DNA of 64,000 nt from Starkeya sp. ORNL1 (GCF_012971745.1 NZ_CP048834.1:1488001-1552000); one strand, 5' to 3'. Shown: positions 19,686 to 28,961, numbered from the stretch's first letter. Notes: generated by a model not told the origin, from the sequence alone. Numbers and translations: made by a program.

Positions 19686-21017
19686 ATGGATACCATCGTC
19701 ATCACCGGGCAGCCCGCGGTCGCCAGCAGCGCGACGATTATATCCGCGAAGCAGGTCTGCCAGACCTATGACAAGGGCTCCTCGGGGTCGCTGGTTGTTC
19801 TCGAGAAGGTCGATCTGGAACTGCGCCCGGCCGAGATCGTCGGCCTGCTCGGCAGGTCCGGCTCGGGCAAATCGACCCTGCTTCGCGCCATTGCAGGCCT
19901 GATCCGCCCGAGCGGGGGCTCCATCACCTTCCAGGGCAAACCTGTCACCGGCCCCACCTCGGGCGTCGCCGTCGTGTTCCAGAGCTTCGCCCTGTTTCCC
20001 TGGCTGACGGTCCTGGAGAATGTCGAACTCGGGCTGGAAGCGCAGGGCGTGATGCCCGCGGAGCGGCGCAAGCGCGCGCTCGCCGCCATCGACCTGATCG
20101 GTCTCGACGGGTTCGAGAGCGCCTATCCGAAGGAGCTCTCCGGCGGCATGCGCCAGCGTGTCGGGCTGGCGCGCGCCCTCGTCGTGCACCCGAAGGTGCT
20201 GCTGATGGACGAGCCGTTCTCCGCGCTCGACGTGCTCACGGCGGAGACCCTGCGCACCGACCTTCTCGACCTGTGGTGCGAGGGCCGGATGCCGATCGAA
20301 TCCATCCTGATGGTGACGCACAATATCGAGGAAGCGGTGCTGATGTGCGACCGCATCCTGATTTTCGGGTCGAATCCGGGCCGGGTCATCGCCGAGATCC
20401 GCGTGGACATGCCGCAGCCGCGCAACCGGCTCGACCCTGTTTTCCGCAATCTGGTGGAGGACATCTACGCCCGGATGACGGTGAAAAACGGGGTGCCGAC
20501 GCGGGACGGGCTCTTTCCCGGCACCGGGATCGCCATGGAGCTACCGCATGTCTCGACCAACCTGATGGCCGGCCTGATCGAGACGGTCGCAGCCGAGCCC
20601 TATCGCGGGCGGGCCGACCTGCCGCCTCTGGCTGCGGAGCTCCGCCTCGATATCGACGATCTCTTCCCGGTGGCGGAGACGCTCCAGCTCCTGCGCTTCG
20701 CCGATATCGAGGGCGGCGACATCAAGCTGACGGCGCCCGGGCTGCGCTTCGCCGACAGTGAGGTGGATGAACGCAAGCACCTGTTCGCCCAGCATCTTGC
20801 GACCTATGTGCCGCTCGCCGGCCATATCCGCCGGGTGCTCGACGAACGGCCGAGCCACCAGGCTCCGGCGCGGCGCTTTCGCGATGAGCTGGAGGATCAC
20901 ATGTCGGCCGACTATGCCGCGGATACGCTGAAGGCCGTCACCAGCTGGGCCCGCTACGCCGAATATTTCGCCTATGACGAGCAGGCGGACCTGTTCACGC
21001 TCGAAAACCCGAGTTGA
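19686..21017 (+). CDS. ABC transporter ATPase with C-terminal AAA-associated domain
   Basis: This 443-residue protein has a NitT/TauT-type nucleotide-binding domain with Walker A GRSGSGKST (residues 56-64), signature LSGGMRQR (near 151) and Walker B VLLMDEPFSALD. Residues about 300-440 form an additional domain (ELRLDIDDLFPVAETLQLLR and ADYAADTLKAVTSWARYAEY) matching the AAA-associated C-terminal domain found on a subset of these ATPases. That domain resembles a winged helix and may be regulatory. It partners the two-domain permease just upstream (GGAGG-led start, 23-bp gap). Confidence 0.9.
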   Translation: MDTIVITGQPAVASSATIISAKQVCQTYDKGSSGSLVVLEKVDLELRPAEIVGLLGRSGSGKSTLLRAIAGLIRPSGGSITFQGKPVTGPTSGVAVVFQSFALFPWLTVLENVELGLEAQGVMPAERRKRALAAIDLIGLDGFESAYPKELSGGMRQRVGLARALVVHPKVLLMDEPFSALDVLTAETLRTDLLDLWCEGRMPIESILMVTHNIEEAVLMCDRILIFGSNPGRVIAEIRVDMPQPRNRLDPVFRNLVEDIYARMTVKNGVPTRDGLFPGTGIAMELPHVSTNLMAGLIETVAAEPYRGRADLPPLAAELRLDIDDLFPVAETLQLLRFADIEGGDIKLTAPGLRFADSEVDERKHLFAQHLATYVPLAGHIRRVLDERPSHQAPARRFRDELEDHMSADYAADTLKAVTSWARYAEYFAYDEQADLFTLENPS

Positions 21018-21100
21018 GACGATCGCGCGTGATCATCCCCGACCAAAGGCCGTCCCATACCCATCGGGCGGCCTGCGTCACGACTTTCATCACCGACCGG

Positions 21101-21793
21101 TCAGCCGATGATCTCCTCGCAGACCAGCAGCAGCAGGAAGCCTGCAAAGAACATCGCCGTCACCCATGGACGGTCGGGTGTCTCGTGCGCTTCGACCAGG
21201 AGTTCCTCGGTCACGAGATAGAGCAGCGCGATCAGCCCGAAGGCGAAGAAGCCGGTCACCACCGGGTCGGGCAGCGCGCCCACAGGCGCCGCGAGGAGAG
21301 CGCCGATCGGCAGCAGCAGGACCAGCGCGGCGGTGATCCCGACGATCTTGAGCCGGGAACGGACGCTTTCGCCGAGTTCGTTGGCAACCGTGAGCCCGAG
21401 GAACAGGATTTCGAGGGTCAGGGCGATGGTCAACAGCAGCCCGACCCTTGGACTCGCGGCAAAGCCGATTCCAAGCACCAGGCCATCGATCAGGATATCG
21501 ATGCCGACCGCCGTCATCAGCCCCACCGGCCCCTTGGCCCGGGTTTCGAGCTGGCTGACCAGCAGCATCACGGCGACACCGATCGCGCCGCCGATGACCG
21601 TTGCCACGGGCGAGCCCCGATGCATCACGTCGGGCAGGATTTCACCGGCTGCCGCCGCGAACACCACACCCGCCGCGAAATGCTGGATGGCGCTGACGAT
21701 GTTGGGGCCGGGTCGCGTGTTCACCGCGACCGTCGCACCAATGATGGCGGCCGCAGCCGGAATGAGCGTGTACATCCAGGCCGCGGTCATCAT
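21101..21793 (-). CDS. ZIP family metal transporter
   Basis: This 230-residue membrane protein has the ZIP hallmark in its fourth helix, IQHFAAGVVFAAAAGEILPD, where His and Glu line the metal site. The fifth-helix motif GIDILIDGLVLGIGFA replaces the usual HNxPEG-type motif, so metal preference may differ from ZupT. About seven to eight hydrophobic segments are visible. It converges on the ABC ATPase gene and is divergent from the histidine kinase gene, 250 bp away. Divalent metal uptake is the likely role. Confidence 0.85.
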   Translation of the reverse strand: MMTAAWMYTLIPAAAAIIGATVAVNTRPGPNIVSAIQHFAAGVVFAAAAGEILPDVMHRGSPVATVIGGAIGVAVMLLVSQLETRAKGPVGLMTAVGIDILIDGLVLGIGFAASPRVGLLLTIALTLEILFLGLTVANELGESVRSRLKIVGITAALVLLLPIGALLAAPVGALPDPVVTGFFAFGLIALLYLVTEELLVEAHETPDRPWVTAMFFAGFLLLLVCEEIIG

Positions 21794-22046
21794 GGCAGCG
21801 TCATTTCCCCGGTGGTGCCGTGTGTTCCGGCAAAACCGCTACGTGGCACGGCTCTTCTTGAACAGGGTATACAACAAGGAGGTGTCACTTTCCGGCCGCG
21901 GAACCCAGACTGGAACAAGGCCGGTCGGGAACCGGAACCTCGATCGGCACATGCGAGAGGCGCAAAATCGGCCAATCGGAGTCGGTAGCATATGGAGCGA
22001 TGACAGATTACGGCTGTGAGACCGAAGCACCTGCGGAGGATGCGCA

Positions 22047-23111
22047 ATGAGGCGCGAGTTTGTCGAGCTCCCGATCGAGATGCCTCTCCTGTGGACCGGC
22101 ATCATCGCGCTTGCGGGGGCGATCTTCATAGCGGACACCCTCACCGATCTGGAGATCGCCGTCGGCGTCCTGTATGTCGCGGTGGTTCTGATCTCGGTGA
22201 GGTTCGGCAGGCCTCGCGCCGTCATGCTCGTGGGCGCCGGATGCAGCCTTCTCACGATCCTGAGCTATTTCCTGACCCCTCGCGGAGCGCCGGAGTCGGG
22301 CTTGGTGAACTGCGCCCTGAGTCTCGTTGCCATCGGGGCGACAACCTACCTCGCTGTCAAAACCCAATCCGCCGAGGCAAGGGTGAGACAGGCCCAGGCC
22401 GACCTCGCCCACATGTCGCGGGTCACGACCATGGGCGAGTTGACGGCCTCGATCGCCCATGAGGTGAGCCAGCCGCTTGCCGCCATTGTTGCCAACGGCA
22501 ATGCCGCGATCCGGTGGCTTGCCGCATCGCCGCCTGATCAGGATGAAGCGCGGCAAGCGCTCGACCAGATCATCAAGGACGCCGGTCGTGCCGGCGACGT
22601 GATCGGTCGCGTGCGCCGTCTCGCCACCAAGGCCCCGCCATTGAGAGACAGGGTCGACCTGATCGACGCGATCCAGGAAGTTCTCGCGCTTACCCGTAGC
22701 GAAGTCCGCCGGAACCATGTGCTGCTGCGCACCGAGCTCGCGCACGAACTGCCCGCCATTTTCGGCGATCGGGTTCAACTGCAACAGGTGATCCTCAACT
22801 TCGTCGTCAACGCTGTCGAAGCCATGAGCGGGCTCGAAGCCGGGCCGCGGGAGTTGCTGGTCAGCGCCGCCACGGATGGCAAGAAGGTCACGGTAAGCGT
22901 ACGCGACTCCGGGGTGGGCCTCGCTCCCGAGGCCCTTGATCGGGTCTTCGCCGCCTTCTACACGACGAAGCCGACCGGGATGGGCATGGGGCTCGCGATC
23001 AGCCGCTCCATCGTCGAGGCGCATGGCGGAGCCGTTTATGCCGCCCCCAACCTCCCGCGCGGCATGGTGTTCGGCTTCACATTGCCGGTGCGCGCCGAAG
23101 CGAAGGAATAG
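22047..23111 (+). CDS. Membrane sensor histidine kinase
   Basis: This 354-residue kinase has three or four N-terminal transmembrane helices (residues about 12-110) with almost no periplasmic loop, and no PAS domain. The dimerisation box is ELTASIAHEVSQPLAAI with phospho-acceptor His138. The ATPase domain has an N-box LNFVVNAVEAM, G1 VRDSGVGLAPEAL and G2 GMGMGLAISRSIVEAHGG. The HEVSQPLAA form groups it with FixL/TodS-like HPK4 kinases. The start follows GGAGGATGCGCA. The cognate regulator gene begins 4 bp after its stop. Confidence 0.93.
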   Translation: MRREFVELPIEMPLLWTGIIALAGAIFIADTLTDLEIAVGVLYVAVVLISVRFGRPRAVMLVGAGCSLLTILSYFLTPRGAPESGLVNCALSLVAIGATTYLAVKTQSAEARVRQAQADLAHMSRVTTMGELTASIAHEVSQPLAAIVANGNAAIRWLAASPPDQDEARQALDQIIKDAGRAGDVIGRVRRLATKAPPLRDRVDLIDAIQEVLALTRSEVRRNHVLLRTELAHELPAIFGDRVQLQQVILNFVVNAVEAMSGLEAGPRELLVSAATDGKKVTVSVRDSGVGLAPEALDRVFAAFYTTKPTGMGMGLAISRSIVEAHGGAVYAAPNLPRGMVFGFTLPVRAEAKE

Positions 23112-23115
23112 CGGC

Positions 23116-23742
23116 GTGCAGGACGGGAGGCCGATCATCTACGTCATCGATGACGACCCCTCGGTCCGGCACGGTCTGGACAGCTTGTTCCGCTCTGTCG
23201 GCTACGACGTCCATTGCTTCGCCTCGCCGCGGGACTTCGCCCTGCATCATCGGTCTGACGGTCCGGCCTGTCTTGTACTCGACGTGAGGATGCCGGGGCC
23301 GAGCGGTCTCGATTTCCAGGGGGAACTCGCGAGGGTCAACGACCCGATCCCCATCGTTTTCCTCACCGGGCACGGCGACGTCCCGATGTCGGTCGGTGCC
23401 ATCAAGGCCGGAGCCGTGGAGTTCCTCCTGAAGCCTTTCCGCGAGCAGGACCTCCTCGACGCCATCCGGACCGCCATCGAGCGGGATCGGACCCGGCGCC
23501 ACGAGGATGCCGCCATGGCGGAGCTCAAGTCGCGTTTCGCTACGCTCTCCGCGCGCGAGAGGGAAGTCATGGCGCTCGTCGTGAGTGGCCGTCTCAACAA
23601 GCAGGTCGCCGCGGCGCTCAGCCTGAGCGAGGTCACGGTCAAGGTCCACCGTGGTCAGGTGATGCGCAAGATGCGCGCCGATACGTTCGCAGACCTGATC
23701 AGGATGGCAGACAAGCTCGGCGTGTCGCCGCGCCCCATCTGA
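23116..23742 (+). CDS. FixJ/NarL-type response regulator
   Basis: This 208-residue regulator has a receiver domain with acidic pocket IDDDPSVR, phospho-acceptor Asp56 (CLVLDVRMPGPSG), switch residue in FLTGHGDVP and Lys106 (FLLKPF). The C-terminal LuxR-type helix-turn-helix covers about residues 140-200 (LSAREREVMALVVSGRLNKQ and VTVKVHRGQVMRKM). The GTG start at 23116 lies 4 bp after the kinase stop with GAAGGA upstream. Target genes are not evident; the divergent ZIP transporter and ABC genes are possibilities. Confidence 0.93.
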   Translation: MQDGRPIIYVIDDDPSVRHGLDSLFRSVGYDVHCFASPRDFALHHRSDGPACLVLDVRMPGPSGLDFQGELARVNDPIPIVFLTGHGDVPMSVGAIKAGAVEFLLKPFREQDLLDAIRTAIERDRTRRHEDAAMAELKSRFATLSAREREVMALVVSGRLNKQVAAALSLSEVTVKVHRGQVMRKMRADTFADLIRMADKLGVSPRPI

Positions 23743-23756
23743 CCAACAGAGAGACC

Positions 23757-24008
23757 TTACGGCCGCCAGCCGGGCGGCGGGGCGCCGTGCTTCTCGATGG
23801 CGTCGACGATCTCCTGGTGCCGGCGCTTCTCCCGCTTCATGTGCACGGCGACGATGCCGTGGATCGACGGTACGAAGAACAGCACCGGGAAAATCCAGCC
23901 GAAGATCAGGCAGAGCACGATCAGCACCACGCTGCCGATGGCCGAGAACGGCTGCCCGTTCAGCAACAGCGCCAGCGGCGGCAAGAGCGCGGCAAGGATG
24001 TAGATCAT
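23757..24008 (-). CDS. Small membrane protein, YqaE/Pmp3-like
   Basis: This 83-residue protein starts MIYILAALLPPLALLLNGQP, has a second hydrophobic stretch (VVLIVLCLIFGWIFPVLFFVPSI) and a basic C-terminal tail. The ILAxLLPPLAxLLxG start and the IPxIHxI-like end resemble the YqaE/Pmp3 proteolipid family, with a longer tail. The start at 24008 is chosen for GGAGGACGACCCGAG upstream; the frame is open far beyond without conserved sequence. Confidence 0.65.
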   Translation of the reverse strand: MIYILAALLPPLALLLNGQPFSAIGSVVLIVLCLIFGWIFPVLFFVPSIHGIVAVHMKREKRRHQEIVDAIEKHGAPPPGWRP

Positions 24009-24201
24009 CTCGGGTCGTCCTCCCATCGACGCATCATGATGTAGGGAGCATTGCGGGTTTCGCAACGCCTTGGCGCGAGCCATGCGTGCAGCGGCCACGA
24101 TGACGGATATTTGAGTTTGGCCGGTTCCCCCGGGCGCCCGACGCGCGCTATAGGGCGATGGAGTTATAAATAGCGATTTCCCAGCAGCCGGAATATTCGC
24201 C

Positions 24202-25635
24202 GTGCGATCCGAACGCCTCGTCCCGCTCATCGTTGCCTGCGCCCTGTTTATGGAACAGCTCGATTCGACGGTGATCGCGACCTCGCTGCCGGCCATCGCC
24301 ATAGATCTCCACGAAGACCCGATCTCGCTCAAGCTGGCACTGACCTCGTATCTGCTCAGCCTCGCCGTGTTCATCCCGGCCAGCGGCTGGTTCGCCGACC
24401 GTTTCGGCGCCCGCACCGTGTTCCGCGCCGCCATCGTGGTGTTCACCATCGGCTCGCTGATGTGCGGGCTCGCCCATTCGCTGCCGGACTTCGTGATGTA
24501 CCGCATCCTGCAGGGCATGGGCGGGGCGATGATGGTACCGGTCGGCCGGCTGGTGATCCTGCGCACCGTGCCGAAGAGCGAGATCGTCTCGGCGCTCGCC
24601 TGGCTCACCGTTCCGGCACTGCTCGGCCCGGTGATGGGCCCGCCGCTCGGCGGCTTCATCACCACCTATTTCGATTGGCGGTGGATATTCTTCCTCAACA
24701 TCCCGATCGGCATAGTCGGTGTCCTGCTCGCCACCCGCTTCATCCCCGATATTCGCGAGGAGGATGTGGCGCCGTTCGACCTCAGCGGCATGGTGCTGTC
24801 CGGCGTCGGGCTCGCCGGCATCGTGTTCGGCTTCGCGCTGCTCGGCCAGCAGGCGGTCTCGCCCTATATCGCGCTCGCCGTCATCGTCGTCGGCATCATC
24901 GCCATGTTCTTCTATGTGCGCCACGCCCGGCACACCACCCGGCCGATCCTCGACCTCGGGCTGCTGAAGATCGAGACCTTCTATGTCGGCGTGGTCGGCG
25001 CCTCGCTGTTCCGCATCGGCATCGGCGCCCTGCCCTTCCTGCTGCCGCTGCTGTTGCAGATCGGCTTCGGCATGACGCCGTTCGCTTCCGGCCTCATCAC
25101 CTTCGCCTCGGCGGCGGGAGCGATGACGATGAAGTTCACCGCGCAGCCGATCATTCGTACCTTCGGCTTCCGGCGGGTGCTGATCGTGAATTGCGTGATC
25201 GCCGCCGCCTTCATTGCGGTGGGTGCGCTGTTCCGGCCCGACATGCCGCATCTCGTCCTGATCGGCTGCCTGCTGTTCGGCGGCTTCTTCCGCTCGCTGC
25301 AATTCACCAGCACCAATGCGCTGACCTATGCCGACGTCTCCAGCGAGGCACTGAGCCGGGCCACCAGCTTCGCCAGCGTCGCCCAGCAGGTGTCGATCTC
25401 GATGGGCGTCGCGGTGGCGGCGCTGATCCTCGACGGCATGCGCGCCTGGCGCGGCGATGGCACCATCCAGCTCGGCGATTTCAGCGTCGCCTTCACCATG
25501 GTCGGCCTGATCGCGGTGTGCTCGATATTCTTCTTCATCCGGCTGCCGGAAAATGCCGGCGCCGAAATGGCGCGGCGGCCTTCCAAGGTGGTGCCGGCAG
25601 GGGACGCGCCCGGCGAGATGGGCAGCACGGCGTGA
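24202..25635 (+). CDS. DHA2-family MFS drug exporter (EmrB/QacA-like)
   Basis: This 477-residue transporter has the 14-helix plan of the DHA2 family. It begins with the helix-1 motif MEQLDSTVIATSLPAIA. Motif A-like WFADRFGARTVFRAA follows helix 2, and motif C-like LGPVMGPPLGGFITTYFDWRW ends helix 5. Such proteins export toxic compounds with proton antiport. The GTG start at 24202 precedes the conserved N-terminus closely. No adjoining membrane-fusion or TetR gene is visible, so regulation is not apparent. Confidence 0.92.
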   Translation: MRSERLVPLIVACALFMEQLDSTVIATSLPAIAIDLHEDPISLKLALTSYLLSLAVFIPASGWFADRFGARTVFRAAIVVFTIGSLMCGLAHSLPDFVMYRILQGMGGAMMVPVGRLVILRTVPKSEIVSALAWLTVPALLGPVMGPPLGGFITTYFDWRWIFFLNIPIGIVGVLLATRFIPDIREEDVAPFDLSGMVLSGVGLAGIVFGFALLGQQAVSPYIALAVIVVGIIAMFFYVRHARHTTRPILDLGLLKIETFYVGVVGASLFRIGIGALPFLLPLLLQIGFGMTPFASGLITFASAAGAMTMKFTAQPIIRTFGFRRVLIVNCVIAAAFIAVGALFRPDMPHLVLIGCLLFGGFFRSLQFTSTNALTYADVSSEALSRATSFASVAQQVSISMGVAVAALILDGMRAWRGDGTIQLGDFSVAFTMVGLIAVCSIFFFIRLPENAGAEMARRPSKVVPAGDAPGEMGSTA

Positions 25636-25656
25636 GGTGAGGTTGCTCGGCTTGAG

Positions 25657-25754
25657 CATCCTTCGAGGCCCGGCTTCGCCGCGCACCTCAGGATGAGGTC
25701 GCTTTTAACAACCACCTCATCCTGAGGTGCTCGCGCAGCGAGCCTCGAAGGATG
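25657..25754. repeat. CATCCTTCG/CTCAGGATGAG inverted repeat, full form
   Basis: The element sits between the convergent ends of the exporter gene and rlmE. Left half CATCCTTCGAGGCCCGGCTT... and right half ...GAGCCTCGAAGGATG are separated by GGTCGCTTTTAACAACC. The position and symmetry suit a bidirectional terminator. Confidence 0.8.
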
Positions 25755-25776
25755 TTGAAGCAGAGGAACGGGCTCC

Positions 25777-26496
25777 TCAGCCCGCCCGCCCCCTGAATCC
25801 CGTCGCCACCACATAGAGCTCGGCCGAATCCGCCCGGCTGGCCTGCGGCTTGATGTGGCGGACGGTGGCGAAGTCGCGCTTCAGGTCGGCGAGCAGCCCA
25901 CCCTCGGTGCCGCCCTGGAACACCTTGGCGACGAAGGCGCCGCCCGGCGCCAGCACTTCGCGCGCGAACGCGACGGCGACCTCGACCAGCCCGACGATGC
26001 GCAGATGGTCGGTGGCGCGGTGGCCGGTGGTGTTCGCCGCCATGTCGGACAGCACGACATCGGCCGCGCCGCCCAGCATCTCCACGAGCCGCGCCGGCGC
26101 CTCGTCAGTAAGGAAATCGAGCTGCGCCATGGTCACGCCGGCCATCGGCTCCATCTCCAGGAGGTCGATGGCGACGACGCGGCCATGGCCCTCCTCGGCC
26201 TTCACGCGCTTGGCCGCGACCTGGCTCCAGCCGCCGGGGGCGGCGCCGAGATCGATCACCCGGCCGCCGGGCTTCAGCAGCTTCACCTTGTCGTCGATCT
26301 CGATCAGCTTGTAGGCGGCGCGCGAGCGCCAGCCCTCGCGGCGGGCGCGGGCGACATAGGGATCATTGAGCTGGCGTTGCAGCCATTTCTGCGACGACGG
26401 CGAGAGCGAGCGCGCCTTCTTCAGCCGCACCTTCAGCGGGCGCGCCTCGCCGCCCGCTGCTCGCGGTGCCGCCTTGCCGGGAATCCGCTCACTCAT
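25777..26496 (-). CDS. rlmE: 23S rRNA 2'-O-ribose methyltransferase RlmE (FtsJ/RrmJ)
   Basis: This 239-residue enzyme methylates U2552 of 23S r[14 protein letters not shown] carries the first catalytic lysine of the K-D-K-E tetrad, [15 protein letters not shown] is the SAM motif, [14 protein letters not shown] the catalytic aspartate region, and [11 protein letters not shown] the second lysine. A basic N-terminal extension ([20 protein letters not shown]) fits rRNA binding. It lies 12 bp after the Ppx/GppA gene and is probably cotranscribed with it, an arrangement common in alphaproteobacteria. Confidence 0.95.
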   Translation of the reverse strand: MSERIPGKAAPRAAGGEARPLKVRLKKARSLSPSSQKWLQRQLNDPYVARARREGWRSRAAYKLIEIDDKVKLLKPGGRVIDLGAAPGGWSQVAAKRVKAEEGHGRVVAIDLLEMEPMAGVTMAQLDFLTDEAPARLVEMLGGAADVVLSDMAANTTGHRATDHLRIVGLVEVAVAFAREVLAPGGAFVAKVFQGGTEGGLLADLKRDFATVRHIKPQASRADSAELYVVATGFRGRAG

Positions 26497-26508
26497 CGAT
26501 ACGCTCGC

Positions 26509-27741
26509 TCATCGTGCCGCTTCGGCAAAGCCACGCCATACCGCATCGGCCCGCATCAATTCCACCAATATGCCCTCGCGCAGGCCGCGATCGGCAACGC
26601 GCAGCCGGTCGCAGGGGAAGGCGCGGCGCACCGCTTCCAATATGGCACAGCCGGCCAATACCAGATCCGCGCGCTCGGCGCCGATGCAGGGATTGGCGAC
26701 GCGCTCGGAGAACGGCATGGCGAGCAGCCGGTCGACCACCGCCTGGACCTGCCCGGCGCCGAGCCAGGTGCCGTCGACCTGGGCGCGGTCGTAGCGCGGC
26801 AGGTCGAGATGCACGCCGGCAATGGTGGTGACGGTGCCGGAGGTGCCGAGCAGATGCAGCCGGCCGCAATCATGCGGGCCGACGGCGGCGACGAAGCCTT
26901 CGAGATGCGGCTGGAACTCGGCGACCATGGCTTCGAAATCGGCGGCCGTGACCTGCACGCCGCCGTGGCGCTCGGCCACCGACACCACGCCGAGCGGCAC
27001 CGAGACCCAGGCACGGATGATCGCGGCGGGCGGGCCGCCATCATCGGTCTCGACCCGGTCGAGCCAGACCACCTCGGTCGAGCCGCCGCCAATGTCGAAC
27101 AGCACCGCACCATCCGAGCGCGGATCGACCAGCGGGGTGCAGCCGACCGCAGCGAGGCGGGCCTCGGTCTCGCGATCGACGATCTCGAGCTCGAGCCCGG
27201 TATGCTGTTTCACCCGCTCGATGAAATCGGCGCCATTGGCCGCGGCGCGGCAGGCTTCGGTGGCGATGAGGCGGGCATGGGCGATGCGCCGCGCCCCGAT
27301 CTTGGCGGCGCAGACCCCAAGCGCATCGAGCGCGCGGGCCATCGCTGCCTCACTCAGCCGGCCTGAGCCGACCAGCCCTTCGCCGAGCCGCACGATACGC
27401 GAGAAGGCATCGACCACACGGAAGCCGCTGGAGGTGGGCTTGGCGATCAGCAGGCGGCAATTATTGGTGCCGAGATCAAGCGCGGCATAGCACGGCGCCT
27501 CGGCGGCGCGGTCCGAGCCGGCCTCCTCGCCGCGGCGCGGGCCGCTCTTGCCGTGCATGGAAGGGCCGTGCGCATTGCCGTGGATATTCTTCTCGTGCGC
27601 ATTCTTGCCATGGCCGCCCTTGCCGTTGCGGCGCCACCACGGCACACGATTCCGGCCGTCGCGCGCATCATCATCGCGCACGACGCGTTGGCCGGCGTCT
27701 CCGAGGGCCGGCCTATGGGTCTCATCGACCATTATGGACAT
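26509..27741 (-). CDS. Ppx/GppA family phosphatase (exopolyphosphatase/pppGpp hydrolase-like)
   Basis: The protein is about 410 residues. The actin-like ATPase fold is shown by YAALDLGTNNCRLLIA (phosphate 1), FDIGGGSTEVVWLD (phosphate 2) and HLLGTSGTVTTIAGV. Members hydrolyse polyphosphate or pppGpp. It is the short form without a C-terminal HD domain. The first 70 residues are unusual, rich in His, Gly, Asn and Lys (NGKGGHGKNAHEKNIHGNAH), and look disordered or metal-binding. The start is uncertain: in-frame starts lie at 27759, 27741 and 27732, none with a strong ribosome-binding site. rlmE follows directly. Confidence 0.88.
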   Translation of the reverse strand: MSIMVDETHRPALGDAGQRVVRDDDARDGRNRVPWWRRNGKGGHGKNAHEKNIHGNAHGPSMHGKSGPRRGEEAGSDRAAEAPCYAALDLGTNNCRLLIAKPTSSGFRVVDAFSRIVRLGEGLVGSGRLSEAAMARALDALGVCAAKIGARRIAHARLIATEACRAAANGADFIERVKQHTGLELEIVDRETEARLAAVGCTPLVDPRSDGAVLFDIGGGSTEVVWLDRVETDDGGPPAAIIRAWVSVPLGVVSVAERHGGVQVTAADFEAMVAEFQPHLEGFVAAVGPHDCGRLHLLGTSGTVTTIAGVHLDLPRYDRAQVDGTWLGAGQVQAVVDRLLAMPFSERVANPCIGAERADLVLAGCAILEAVRRAFPCDRLRVADRGLREGILVELMRADAVWRGFAEAAR

Positions 27742-28054
27742 CCGGGTATGGGGCGCCACGGCGCAGGCGGCGTCTCATCCCGGGGGTCGGATCTGTTCGC
27801 CACATCTTGTATTCAAATGTAGCAGTCCATGCGCACGGCGCAATGGCCGGCGCTGGCATTGGACGCAGGGTGGCAGTTTTCGCGTGTGTAGACGGGCGGC
27901 AACCGTTCCAGGCCTGCCCGTGCCGGGCCGCCCTGTGCCATCGAAGCGAGCCTTGGTGCGCCGCCCTGCGGCAGTATCCTTCGAGGCCGTCGACGGCGGC
28001 ACCTCAGTGCCTGACTCAAAACTCCGCCCGATCCGACTCGGACCATCCCTTACG
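27742..28054. other. Intergenic, no recognised gene
   Basis: About 310 bp upstream of the Ppx/GppA gene, which should hold its promoter. Open frames here overlap on both strands and show no family resemblance. Confidence 0.4.
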
Positions 28055-28144
28055 CCCTCATCCCCGGGCTTGACCCGGGGATCCAGACTTCGACCGGGGA
28101 CATGCGGCGCGGCTGGATCCCCGGGTCAAGCCCGGGGATGAGGG
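28055..28144. repeat. CCCCGGGCTTGACCCGGGG repeat, full form
   Basis: A 90-bp inverted repeat. Arms CCCTCATCCCCGGGCTTGAC... and ...GTCAAGCCCGGGGATGAGGG flank an inner AGACTTCGACCGGGGACATG. Copies with the same interior lie at 39678-39766 and 44139-44228. Confidence 0.8.
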
Positions 28145-28205
28145 CGCTTTTGTGCTTTCGGTCAGGCTTTCAGGATGAGTTCGCTCTGGAGAGGAGCCCG
28201 ACGCT

Positions 28206-28234
28206 ACATCCCCGAGCTTGGCCCGGGGATCCAC
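28206..28234. repeat. CCCCGGGCTTGACCCGGGG repeat, half copy
   Basis: A single degenerate arm (CATCCCCGAGCTTGGCCCGG) lies 60 bp from the full element and just past the IalB-family gene stop. Confidence 0.6.
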
Positions 28235-28274
28235 GTCCGTACGCGCGGTAGCCGCGGTTCCCCTCCCCCGCCGG

Positions 28275-28961
28275 TCAGCGCCGGAGGGCGGGGAGCGCCT
28301 TGTCGATGCCGGTGAGCGGCAGCTTGAGGTTCACCGTCTTGCCGTCGGCGAGCACGAACGCCGCGGTCGCCTCGCTGCCGGCGACCAGTTCCTTGGCGAA
28401 GGCGTCGTCGAACGGCCCGCGGGCGTCGCAGCCGCGCTGTTCGCACAGCACGAAATCGACCTTGCGCGGCTTGCCGGCGCCGACCGTCAGCTGGACGCCT
28501 TCCTGCACCCGGACGCCGAGCGGCGTGCGTACCGCGAAGACCGGCTTGCCGTCATTGTCCTGGCCGATCTGCCAGACGAACACGCTTTGCTTGGTCTTCT
28601 TGCTGGAGATCTGCATGACGGCGGAGCAGTTGCGCTTGCTCGACTTGCCGACGGTGTCGCGACAGGTGACCACCCAATTGTCGTAGACGATGGTCTCGGT
28701 GCGCACCGGAGCCGTAGGCTGCGCCGGTGCGCCCGGCTGGGCTGGTGCGGCGGCCTGGCCGGCCGCCGGCTTCGGCGCGGTCTGCGCCACCGGCTTCTGG
28801 GCCGGGGCGGCCTGGACCGGTTTCAGCGGCGCCGACTGCACCGGTGCGGTCTGGGCGCTGGCCAAAGTCGGCACAAGAAAAGCGAGCACGGTGGCGGAAG
28901 CCAGCGTGGCGATCGTCCGCTTCGCGCGGGGACCGGCAGGCGCGTTATGCATATTGAACAT
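28275..28961 (-). CDS. Invasion-associated locus B (IalB) family protein
   Basis: This 228-residue exported protein has an N-terminal signal peptide (TIATLASATVLAFLVPTLASA) followed by a long Pro/Ala/Gln-rich linker (residues about 38-90). The IalB domain then covers the C-terminal 130 residues: DNWVVTCRDT, the CSAVMQIS strand, and DFVLCEQRGCDARGPF with paired cysteines. IalB proteins are widespread in Hyphomicrobiales, including non-pathogens; the name comes from Bartonella. The start at 28961 gives the best signal peptide. It is a single gene upstream of the autotransporter's 3' end. Confidence 0.88.
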   Translation of the reverse strand: MFNMHNAPAGPRAKRTIATLASATVLAFLVPTLASAQTAPVQSAPLKPVQAAPAQKPVAQTAPKPAAGQAAAPAQPGAPAQPTAPVRTETIVYDNWVVTCRDTVGKSSKRNCSAVMQISSKKTKQSVFVWQIGQDNDGKPVFAVRTPLGVRVQEGVQLTVGAGKPRKVDFVLCEQRGCDARGPFDDAFAKELVAGSEATAAFVLADGKTVNLKLPLTGIDKALPALRR

